From contig NC_037257.1 of NCBI RefSeq assembly GCF_000002425.4, positions 10,358,282 to 10,422,281 on the forward strand: a stretch of 64,000 bases of DNA, written 5' to 3'. The notes beneath the pieces are model-generated. The model was not told the DNA's origin, ran no database searches, and saw only the letters and a list, made by a program, of their open reading frames with translations. The stretch's first letter is position 1. Each line of letters begins with the position of its first letter. This DNA is from Physcomitrium patens (lineage: Eukaryota > Streptophyta > Bryopsida > Funariales > Funariaceae). Below are positions 36,301-46,964 of this stretch, in pieces. The position numbers and the translations under genes are program-made.

Positions 36301-38159
36301 TTAACACATGCTGACTTCTGCCACCCGCTTGGCAACAGAAAAGGCTTGTTCTCCTGAAGTGTGCTGTATGTGCCCGAAGAGCTCCTTCTTCAAACATGCG
36401 ACAGCTGTTTCTAGGCGCTGCAGCTGTGCATTTGCACAGCATCAAGTCAATCAACACGCATGTACAATGCAGTCACGGGAAAGCCTGTTGAGGAATCAAA
36501 TGGACTTTGAACATGGACGTACTATACTTGTTACAAATGTTTTTCTTGACCGCTGGACCAAAAAGATGATAAAATTTTCAGAGCATTGTTATGTTCAGTT
36601 ACGCCATAACCCTAATTATACCACGCTCATCGTATCTATTCCAAGAGGCTGCCAGAAGATAAAGATTGTGGAAAACAGCTGCAGATACTGAATTCGTGAA
36701 CAGATTTACCTCCTGAACTGCGTTGGGATTATGTACAAAGAGCCCATAGTAAAGGTCAAAGCTGTCTGCCTCTCCGGTCTCCGCCAGTCTCAATATATCC
36801 TCATATCCCTTGGTGTTCATTGGAGTACTTTCCAGCTTCATCTTGCCAAGGATTCTACGAATTCAAGATCACAAGTTAGAGTAGACACATTTTTCTCAAC
36901 ACGTTGAAACCCAGAAGATTTTTAACGGGGTCGTGTATTGGAAGTCTGTAATGAAGAGTCTCACCGGCAAACAGTATGAGTGATGAACTGACTCCCAGCC
37001 GCATGTACATCGTGCTCTCCGCACGACATTTCAACCATTTTGCATCCCTGATGATGCGCATATACGATTCAGGATGTCAGGGCTCATAATGAGGATGAAA
37101 GAGTGAACATGAACGTCAGGAGTAGGAATCAATACCTGGCTACTGAAAATGTCCAGAAATCTGTTACATCGGTCCATGCGTGCGCCTTCTCCAATGCGTA
37201 CTCTTTCATACACAACCGGCAAGCCAGCCCACGACGCTCTTCCACTGTTCGGGCCGAACATGGGGTGCGTGCATAGCACATCAAATTGAGGTGGTAGGAT
37301 CTGCATGAGAGAAACAGTACGAAAAGCAGTTAAGAATCCTTTCTCAACTGAAGGTTCAATACCAATATCTGCTACGGACTATGATGAACTTACTGTCAGA
37401 AAGAGCTGCTTCGGAAACCCCTTGACGGAGAGGACGTCCACGAAAAGAGTGTCCGGTTTAAGTCGTTCTACTGGTAACGACCTTAGCACAGTTTCAGTGG
37501 AGATAATGGAAGCGGACATTATGACTATGTCGGGATGTTCGTCACAAAACGCATTCACGTCTCTGTAATCAAGATAAATCATGCACGATGTAGTTAGAGA
37601 GAATTGGGTAAATAATTACCAGCACATTTGAAGTGAGTAGAACAGCAGTCACATAATATAGCATCAAGAAAGAACAATGAACAAGAAAGGCATGACATTG
37701 GATGTTAGAGGTTTGTGATCCATGGGAAGGGAACTCGCAAGATTGGATAAGCTTATAGAAGCAACCATGAAGCAAGTTCTCTTGTCGGGAAACCCTTTGC
37801 ACAAACACATTTCGATGCTCCAAAACTTTCAAATGAGCTTATGTAAAAGTTGCTCCATTAGTGTGATCTTATTCTCTCTAAACATTGAGGTCTTTCACAC
37901 AACATTCACTGGATTGAAGTGAACAGCATTAACTAAAGATATCTATGAAAATGACGCTCAAGTTTACAAGAAATACTGGCATGGTGTGAGTCACATACCT
38001 ATGGAAGGAGACACCCAGTCTGCGAGCAACGTCTCGGTAGTCACTGCGGGAAAGGGCCACCACCTCATGACCTTGCCCACAGATCCGCTCCGCAAGGAAT
38101 TGTCCGAAGGTGCCGAACCCTACGATTCCAATCTTAAGCCCCTCCATGACCTTCGGCAT
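36301..38159 (-). CDS. Arogenate dehydrogenase, plant TyrA type
   Basis: Catalyses NADP-dependent oxidative decarboxylation of arogenate to tyrosine, the last step of plant tyrosine synthesis, normally in plastids. Six exons: 38159-37999, 37562-37394, 37300-37136, 37047-36965, 36854-36710, 36423-36301; 846 nt, 281 residues. Landmarks: the Rossmann motif IGIVGFGTFG (residues 10-19), SRSDY after the second strand, STETVLRSLP, LFVDVLSVKGFPK, CTHPMFGPNSG with the following SW/AGLP, VEMSCGEH, GSQFITHT, and the C-terminal LFGHI. The start is the first ATG after an in-frame TAG (38,280-38,282). It leaves almost no N-terminal extension, so this form lacks an obvious transit peptide. Family and fold are certain; subcellular location is not. 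It lies 680 bp downstream of ribokinase on the same strand. Confidence 0.93.
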
Positions 38160-38206
38160 GTGCTGATTAGGAGAAGCTTGGCCTTGAAAACCATTCGGTT
38201 TCGAAT

Positions 38207-38305
38207 CTACACGATTAGGTGTTTCAATTTTCGTTGCTGCAGCTCCGTCTCTATGCCTGCACTGCAAAGCTCCACTTGACTAATTACCAACTTCAGTATC
38301 GACAT
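38207..38305 (-). other. Upstream reading frame overlapping the TyrA leader (uORF)
   Basis: ATG at 38,305 opens a 32-codon frame ending TAG at 38,207, 48 nt upstream of the chosen TyrA start and in a different frame. If the transcript starts upstream of 38,305, ribosomes would meet this frame first. The transcript start is unknown, so its role is only a possibility. Confidence 0.35.
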
Positions 38306-38390
38306 GGTTGAACCTTGCAAATCCAATTCGGGAAACAGATACTCGACGTCTCTCTAGCTCCGGTAGAGGTAACCCACATGGACAATGCAT
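38280..38390 (-). other. Candidate broken transit-peptide frame upstream of TyrA
   Basis: ATG at 38,390 is in frame with TyrA (77 codons before ATG 38,159). It opens 36 codons rich in Arg, Ser and Val (ERRRVSVSRIGFARF) and then meets TAG at 38,280-38,282. After the stop, 40 open codons with basic and Ser/Ala/Gln-rich character lead directly into the enzyme. The composition fits a plastid targeting sequence cut by one nonsense change, but it may also be a plain leader. Confidence 0.35.
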
Positions 38391-38838
38391 TCAACGAAGA
38401 TTACGCTGGCTGCTTTAGCGAATAGGCACACGCCCAATCTCGACGATATACATATTCCCTTTGCTATCGCACACTCCCACACTTCGCACTCGGTACACTC
38501 TCTGCTTGTGTGAATCCAGGGACTACAGTTCGAGAAACCATAAAACACATGAAATAAGGAAAGCGACAAACTCACTCATCAAGGTGGCTGAAGGTGCAGA
38601 AAAAAGTAATGAGGTACAGTTTTATCAAATCTACAATAAACAAGGAACGGCGCAGTGGACGTATGCAGCATTTTATTTTCAGTTACTACAAATTGTCTCT
38701 ACATATGCACTTGATGCGGACACTGAATACATCTCAATGTGTACAGTTTCCTGCAGGATAACTTGAGGAGCAAGAAAAAGAGACGGGACTAACACCAATT
38801 AATTTTTATTTAAATCCGGAAAGCGCCTCCAGGACTTG
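38306..38838. other. Spacer between ribokinase 3' end and TyrA
   Basis: About 530 bp, overlapping the candidate targeting frame up to 38,390. It presumably contains the ribokinase 3' end and the TyrA promoter. No further gene is visible. Confidence 0.45.
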
Positions 38839-40578
38839 CTAAGTGCAACTCTCTCTGTGGCTTGAACAGACAGTTTTCATCACTTGAAAATAAGGGAAAA
38901 TTTTACTATTAGCAGATAGAATTTGCACCTGTAGAAAACGAGAGACTTTTTCGTCCGGAGGCGATAGCTTCTCCTCAGTAAGGGGATGCTCCTTCAAGAG
39001 CTGAAGAACTGCCTTCCGTTCAGGCATGCTTGGCATTGCACCTTTGGACCGCACACAGATGGAAGCTGCTGCAGCTGCAAGCGACGAAAGAGGAAAGCTG
39101 AGGGAAATCAGGAGTAGATACAGCCTATTTCATTTGAAAGCTGTTGGAGTAACTTGGAGAATCAGATAGGACTAGTAGATTTTCTCAAAAAGGAATGAGA
39201 ACTGAAGTAAAGACTTTACCAGCAAACCTAAGCGCTTCTGCTGGTGTTTGACGCTCGATTAGAGCAACAGCGTAAGAAGCTGTAAAAGTGTCACCAGCAC
39301 CAGTTGTATCAACTACCGTTGGAGCCAGGATAGCGGGCTGATAAATTGGAGGCTCCTTACCAGACACAAGAACGGAGCCGGTCTCTCCCATCTTGACCAA
39401 TACTTGCTGGACACCCTGCTCGAACACAAGGAACATCATGCACTTGCACCTGTGATCTGATTACCGCATCTTGCTTGAGACCTCACGCATCGTTGTGGCA
39501 AAATTAGGTTACGATGTAAAAAGAAAAAAAACTAAACTAAACTCAACATTATTGCAGCTAGAATGCGAATAAACTACAAGACAGCCATGGAGCCGCACCA
39601 TCTCTTGAACCTTGGCAGCTGCTAGAAGAATTTTCTCTAAAGAATTGGTTGGCATTGCAGTTAGCCGAGCCAACTCCGACTCGTTAGGGCTCAGCACCGT
39701 AACATGTTTCAGAAGCTCTTCTGGAATAGGACCTTCCGCACCTCCGGCATCCATTATCACGGGAACACCAGCACTTTTTGCAACCTACAGATCAGAAAAT
39801 GATGACATTGGGTTCAGAATGACTCAAGCAAATGGCACTTCAACATCAAAAACTTCAATGCTCACCAGAGAGGGTAAAGTCCCTCAATTTTCTAAGGGAA
39901 AATCCCGGAGTGATTTATTTTGATGACATATAAAGAGAAGGGGAGAATCAGAAGGGAATCGCCATTTACCTTAGCAGCTTCCAGATTGACTGCGTCTGGA
40001 ATTTCACGTTGCAGAAGCACTGCACCTGCTCGCTTGATCAACTGCTGCGCATTAGCTGTTAATCTGCTGATACCGTCTTCTAACTTAGGCCATGCGACAT
40101 TAGCTCCTCCGACGATGATAATTGAGTTTTTCCCTCCTGGTTGTAACATAACAACTGCATGACCAGTCGGAGAGTCGACCGTGTTCACATGATCTAGACG
40201 AACTCCAGCAGATGCGAGGGCATCTTTAACCAGGTTGGCATGGCCGTCCAGTCCAACCTGCATTAGATACGAACTGGGCCTCTGAGGCATCCACTCTGAT
40301 GGTTCTTATTATATTCCTTCTGGATGAAGCTGGCCTTTGCGCAACCAATCCCGACATGGAACTTCATTTTAGAAACATGAATCATGTACCTGACCACAGA
40401 AGAAAGTAGGGTAGGAAAGACGAGCCGCACAAGCAGCTTGATTAGCGCCCTTTCCACCAGGAAGAGTCTGGCCACTTCTAGCAGCAATGGTTTCACCCTC
40501 GACCGGAAGCCGCTCAACCTCCACATAAATGTCAGCATTCACCGATCCGACTACGACCAAAGGAGAGCTAACCGCCAT
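38839..40578 (-). CDS. RBSK: Ribokinase, PfkB family
   Basis: Phosphorylates D-ribose to ribose 5-phosphate with ATP, returning ribose from nucleoside breakdown to metabolism. Five exons: 40578-40390, 40257-39970, 39784-39599, 39415-39220, 39074-38839; 1,095 nt, 364 residues. Motifs: VVVGSVNADIYVEVERLP, the first PfkB signature PGGKGANQAA (residues 40-49), SPTGHAV, IIVGGAN, LLQREIP, the N-x-x-E metal motif in SPNESEL, and the second signature DTTGAGDTF with catalytic Asp263. The end runs past the usual KAVLQLLK into a longer tail to the TAG at 38,839. Plant ribokinase is plastidial. Here ATG 40,578 gives no transit peptide, but the frame stays open upstream to another ATG at 40,746, which would add 56 residues. 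The true start may be there or in an upstream exon. Confidence 0.93.
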
Positions 40579-42130
40579 TTCTTCAAGCTTCAATGACTGC
40601 ACAAGTGAACGTCTACATTGCTTAAGGCTTTGAGCAGCCGAAGCGTTTTGGTGGCAATACGACTCTAAAGTGCAAAACGGAGGGAATGCAAGAGCTGCAA
40701 TATTAGAATACAGTAAAACCATCAAAGATACAACTTGAAGTACCATAAAATCCTCAAGTGAAAAACTCAAATTTGTCAGGGGGCGCAATGTCACTGGTGA
40801 CAACTTATCCGCTTCAATACCAATCTGAACCTGGCACAGAAACGCTGCTAACCCTAAAGAAAATGAGATGGATGACTAGGCTGGAGGTGAACTCATACAG
40901 TGCACGAAGAAAAACAAGCACAAGCAGATTCCAAAGAACGCAACGAGTTTTGATTTATTTATTTATTTATTTATTAAAAAAACACAAACAATCAAAAAAA
41001 TAAAAGCACATGACAAATGGGACGAGTTGTGCAGCTACAATAGCATCATTTCCTCGACGCACCTAAAGGTAACGCAGAAACCACGATTTAGACGTGCAGC
41101 CCAACACAGAGAGCCTAGAAACTCCAAAGCAAGGAGACGACGAGTGGTGGTCTGTGAAGTAATCACCACCGTGCGCAATGCTCGCCTTCCAAGCATCAAA
41201 ACATATCAGCTCTTCTATGCGCAGGCCAACCAAGGACAAAGGGACTGACAACCATTGTCAATGAAGCGAGAGAGACAAAGACTCAATGCAGCAATTCCAC
41301 CAAGACGTGATCAATTTCCGTCGGCCAGCACCTTCTGATTCCGTAACTGGTTTCGTACAAATCAGGCCCAAGCTCCTCGTGCCAGCTCGCTAGCAAACGT
41401 CATGCATTCCGTCGCACCGAATCAACGAAAACGAAACATTTCCCCATCCCATCCACCAATTCAGGCTCCCTCCCAGAACAGAAAAAAGTGGAGCGATAAC
41501 GACGAATTCATTTCGCGGTTCCCACCCAAAGCCACAAATGGCAGTTCCAGGCTTTTACCAACCTGCGCAGCCGGTAAAACCAACGCCGAGCTCTGATGAA
41601 TTCCAAGAGGCTCATCAAAGACGGCGAAACGAAACCGCAAAGCACTCAGCATTCATGGAAGAGGACTCGTTTCGGATTGAACGCGACGCCCAATTCCGCA
41701 CAACACCGACAGAGAGTTGTTGAAGGTGGGGGGACGAGAGTGCGGCACACACTGCAGTGGCTGAGCATCTACAAACTTTCTCATAGTTGCGCTCCGACAT
41801 TGGACATCCACGCTGCCCTTATGGCCCCGTCGATCGACGATGCATCGCCAGCCTCGAACAATGCCGAATTTCGTGCGGTGGGTGCCACCGAGAGTACCGC
41901 CACAAGGGCGGTGATCACGATGCCAGTAGGAGTTTTTCGAATTGAATAGTTTGCTAGGTGTGCCACGAGGGCCTTCGAAATGCGTGACGTGGAAATACAC
42001 GTGGCACATGGGTTTGTTGGGTCTTCCTCGTTTGGCTAACTTAAAAAATGTTGGTGCACTTTTTGAGTTCCTTTTCTGCGTTCGATATTTGTATCGCGTT
42101 GGGTCATTGCTGGTTCGCATGAATAGTTAA
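40579..42130. other. Upstream region of ribokinase, balanced composition
   Basis: Contains the in-frame ribokinase extension to 40,746, an (ATTT)n run at about 40,952-40,976, and overlapping chance-like frames on both strands between 41,400 and 42,120. A 5' exon could hide here. I cannot place one with a convincing splice pair. Confidence 0.45.
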
Positions 42131-43436
42131 TTTAATCATAATTTTGTTTGATTATTGGTGTTTTCATTGCGAAAGAGTCTTGTTACATTTTTGAAGTTGG
42201 AAATTTAAGTTTCAAAGAACTTTGTGAAAAATTAGCTAAATTTTTATTTCAGGCTTATTAAGGTTTGTTGTTAAAGTATCTAGATAATTCAAAATGTAAT
42301 CGTTATCGGATTTTCATGCTATAGATATGAAACCTTTTATATATTTATATATATATATATATATATATATGAGCCAATTGAGATGAGTTCAAGGTGATTT
42401 TTATTATGTACTTGTGTAAGAGTCAATTCAAGTTAAAGATTTGGAGGATTTCAAAAGATCTAACACTGAATCTGAAATTAGAATCAAGTGTTCTGTAGAA
42501 GTATTTTAAGATGTCATCTTTTTATCTCAAGACTGTATTTTTAGGCACCATCTTCAATCTTATAAAAATATCAATAAATTTTGTGAAAAAATAAATAAAT
42601 GTATCATTTTTAATTTCATTATATAATTAATTTTCAAAGGCATGTCATACTTATTTTCCTAAATTGGTATTAGATTTTCACAATTATTTTAAAACTATTA
42701 AATGGAACGCAATCATAACACATGAATTTGTAATACTATCAAATATATATATATATATATATATATATAGTATTTTATAGAAATCAATTTTCAATCTACA
42801 ACAAAAAAGATTGTTTTAGAACAAATGTTAAAAAAAGAAATCTCTTTACATGGATTGTTTCAAAGCTTCATATGCAAAATGTATGTGGTTGTCTTTTAAA
42901 GTGCTTCCTTAGTACATTACAGGTTCTTTTTATAAGAACATAAATATTTTAGAATATTCTTCATAATAAATTATAGTTTATATTTTAGAATATTCTTCAT
43001 AATAAATTATAGTTTATATTTTAGAATATTCTTTATAATAATTTTAATTTTTTTTATCTATATCTGTTAGTATATTTTGTTTCAACTATTTTTTAATCAA
43101 TTAAAAACACCCTTTAATTTCTATGCATGTGGATTCTATTGGTCGTTCAAAATCTTCTTAAACTTTATTTGATGATGATTTTGAAATAAAATTTTAAATT
43201 AAAAAATATTCTGGCAATCTTTGATTTAAAATTGTGTCGCTTTACCTAATATTACATTTGCAACCGATAATAATAAAAAGTAATATTAATATTATCAAAA
43301 AATCCTGTATATGACAATCCATGAAGTTGTCTTCACTAGGGTTTTATTCATCATCTGAAACCTATCATTACTCTTTCTAGCATTAAATGTTCTGCCAAAG
43401 TACCCAATTATTTCTAAAGTGATATAAATAAGAAGA

Positions 43437-43473
<37 letters not shown>

Positions 43474-43830
43474 CACACACAATAGACCATCAATATAATA
43501 TGTATACAAATAGTTTTATAGTTACTTGAAGAAATCTCTCTCTCTCGATATATATGTATGTATATATATATATATATATATATTATCAACTTGCTAATGT
43601 CCAAACTATTAAACTAATAATACACAGTATTAGTACTACTGATGAGGTTCCACTTCACTACTCTTTCTCTACCACTGGACACAAAAAAAGAAGAAGAGTA
43701 AGTGATCAATTGCAGTGTCAACGTTGTGGCAACTGTTGTCAGCTTGAGAGGCAGCATTACACTACAAACATTTTACTTCGAACAGCAACCCATAGTTTGG
43801 TCTTTGAACCTATGAATTCATCACATGGGT
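42130..43830. other. AT-rich spacer with simple repeats
   Basis: Gene-free. (AT)n runs lie at about 42,338-42,370, 42,742-42,769, 43,439-43,467 and 43,553-43,582. These last produce TA-coded frames (YIYIYI) that are not genes. Confidence 0.7.
42947..43045 (+). repeat. Three-copy tandem repeat, period 36 bp
   Basis: The unit TTTTAGAATATTCTTCATAA continuing through ATTATAGTTTATA starts at 42,947, 42,983 and 43,019. The first two copies are identical as read; the third is partial and diverged. GAATATTC inside each unit is a perfect palindrome. Confidence 0.9.
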
Positions 43831-44561
43831 TTAGACCACACTGAGGCTGTGTGTGCAACTGCTCATCGGAATTGTAGAGAAATGAGTACTTGCATTGTGA
43901 CAGAAGGCAGTGGAAGCAAAGATTATGGGACAAAAGGAAGCAGGGGAGTGTGGTACCATCTCCAGGGTGGGGTGGGTCCAGCAGCAAGCGTCGCTCGCCA
44001 TTTGTTGTTCTGTGGCTGCTTTGAAAGCGCCACCATCGCACAGACTGACAGAAAACTTCATCTCTCCGAACAATGCAATCGTGTGCCTTGGCCTCCATTG
44101 TTTCCTCGTGATGCACGCTGGCCGAGGAAGAATTACATTACACTACACTGCATTACCTTAGTTGAAAGTATGCCACCAGGCTGACAGTTGGGTGTTTCAC
44201 AGGAATCGTTCAGATTGTGTTTAGAGTGGTGGTGGCCAGCAGCAGAATCTGGAAAATTGGGGTTCAGAAGTCTGGGGACTTGGCGATTGATTCGGCACTC
44301 TTTATACTTTTTTTTTTTTTTTTTTTTTTTTTTTGCAGTGGGAGATGGGTGTTGATGTGAACTGGTGTTTGCGGTAGCTGATTCGTTCACGAGGGTTAGG
44401 TAGGCGCTGGGAGAAGGGGACAAGGAGAGGTTGGTGAAGACCCTGGAAGGCTTGAAGCAGGGAAGACAAAGGGAGTAGACGGGAGGCGGGAGGTGAATGT
44501 TTGGTTGCATTGTAGGAGTTGGAGGAGTGAGAGAGTCCTTGGATTCAGTCTATTTCCCAAC
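43830..44561 (+). promoter_or_regulatory. PEP carboxylase upstream region
   Basis: Balanced-composition sequence ahead of the PEPC start codon, with a poly-T tract at 44,308-44,334. The leader and promoter should lie here. No definite TATA box can be named. Overlapping open frames on both strands (43,757-44,510) are judged non-coding. Confidence 0.45.
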
Positions 44562-46919
44562 ATGGCGTTCTTACAGAAAATTAAGTCTATCGACGCGTCC
44601 ATGAGGCTGCTGGTGCCGAAAAAGGTGTCAGAAGATGACATGCTAGTTGATTACGGCGCCAAGTTGGTCGATCGGTCCCTGGCCATCTTGGAAAATCTGC
44701 ACGGCAAAGAGATGAAAGATACAGTAAGTTGTTTTCTCCACTGCTGCCGCTGCCAGAAGTGAAAACTGTGTTATGCTGGGGCTCCGTGCTCTTGTGGATA
44801 CTTACGATGTTCAGCTTTGCTCAATACAGCTGTCTATGGTCGTGTTTCTAGCTGGAAACGAACTGTGAAGAGAGTAGAGAAATGCCTGATCGGAGAGCGT
44901 GGGGAATTTCTGAGTTTAGACATGTATAACTTTTTTGAAGCTTCGCATGCGGAAGCCTGTGCCGTGAGCAAGGTCTAAATTTCATTTTCTCCCACCTTCC
45001 CTCTTCGAAAATCGCGTTTGATTAGCTTGGTATCTTACTCACTACAGGTACTAGAATGCTACGAATTGGCGGGAGCGTTTTGCGCCGACAGTAGGAACGA
45101 GGAGAAACTTCAACAACTATCATCGTTGCTGAATAATCTAGATGCTGGTGATTCAATCGTGGTGGCCAGTTCTTTCTCGCATATGCTTAACCTTGAGAAC
45201 CTGGCGGAGGAGGTGCAGATTGCCCATCGTCGTCCGGCTAACAAGAAGGGAAACATTGGCGATGAGAATAGTGCATTGACGGAGTCCGATTTGGACCAGA
45301 CGTTTCAAAGGTTGGTGAAGAAGCTGAAAAAATCCCCGGAAGAGATTTTTGAGGCCCTCAAGAATCAGACTGTCGATTTGGTCTTCACGGCGCATCCAAC
45401 CCAATCAGTTCGTAGATCTCTGCTTCAGAAGCATTCTCGGTGAGAATTTCTACTTGAAATCGCCGATCATTTGAATTTACGTACTCTAGATTTGTCCTCT
45501 TTGCAGCTCTTCAAGAACACTCAAAATAATTGCTTGAATTCTGCCTCGCCTGATAAGGATCCCGTGGATTTGCATTGGTAGGATTCGAAATTGCCTGTCA
45601 CAAATGTACCAGAAAGATATCACAGCGGAGGAGAAGCAGGAACTAGACGAAGCTCTACAAAGAGAGGTTCGATGTTGTCTCACGACTCGGCGAAATACTT
45701 TCCTGAAATTTTTGCCCATCCTTCTGAGGCATTGTTGTTCATTAAATCGGCGGATTAATGGTTGTGGTGGTTTAAAATTTTAGTACCACGATTGTTAATA
45801 TTATTACCGACTTTGTACAGATTCAAGCTGCATTTCGTACTGACGAGATCCGACGGTCACAGCCAACACCCCAGGATGAGATGCGTGCAGGCATGAGTTA
45901 CTTCCACGAGACTATCTGGAATGGATTACCCAAGTTCTTACGGCGTGTTGATACTGCCTTGAAGGCTATCGGTGTGAACAAGCGTTTGCCACATAATGTG
46001 CCACTCATCCAGTTTTCCTCCTGGATGGGTGGTGATCGCGATGGTAACATTTACACCTGCCACTTCAGCATTTTCCGCTTTGTTGTTACTGTAGTAGTTG
46101 TTGTGGTTGTTGTTGTTGTTGTTGTTGTTGAGTTTCTTTCAGCCTAGTCCATAGAACTTCACTGATGCGACTATGTTGTATCATCAATGAAACCATCTGG
46201 AATCAGGCAACCCGCGCGTCACTCCCGACATGACAAGAGACGTGTGTCTGTTGGCTCGACTGATGGCAGCCAATCTTTACTACTCCCAAATTGAGGATCT
46301 TATGTTCGAGGTATGCTTGAGAAGAGATTCAATTGGCTTCAGCAGAATGGAACTAGTCCTCATTGATGCAACCCTTCTTGCTTGCTTACCCTTCCAGTTC
46401 TCAACTCCAGTTTGGATATTTTAATGCTTGTGTTAATGATAAGTCCTGCCTGGGCTTTGATCCAGCTGTCTATGTGGCGCTGTAGTGACGAGCTAAGACA
46501 GAGAGTGGCGGTTTTGGAGGCGCAACCTAAGAAGGAATCGAAACATTACATTGGTAAACTCCATGCTTCTGGTCGTGAAGCGTTGGTTTTTCTGATGTGC
46601 TGCATACTGTGTACTTCCGCTTTAAACTAGAGGGAGTTGACCTGTGCTGAAGTTTTGTGTATGGCACCATATTGTGGAGTCCATCGAAGTGTTGATCATT
46701 TGACTGGATGTTGACTTCAGAGTTCTGGAAACAAATTCCACCCAGCGAGCCTTTCCGAGTCCTTTTGGGAGACATGCGTGACAAGCTGTACAACACCCGG
46801 GAGTGGATGCGTCAGCTGCTAGCCAACGGCAAATCTGACGTCAATCGGGACAACACTTTCACCGAAAAATCGCAGGTTGGTTGCATGCCTATTGTTTAAG
46901 TTGCCTTTCTGCGTCTTGC

Positions 46920-46964
<45 letters not shown>

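Noticed and set aside
41653-42120. 155-codon open frame on the - strand upstream of ribokinase
   Set aside because: No recognisable domain, opposite-strand frames of similar length overlap it, and no splice pair links it to ribokinase.
43295-43844. Frames coding runs of Tyr-Ile on both strands
   Set aside because: They are direct products of the (AT)n microsatellites.
43757-44510. Frames of 80-125 codons on both strands upstream of PEPC
   Set aside because: Mutually overlapping, no family signal, and located where the PEPC promoter and leader should be.
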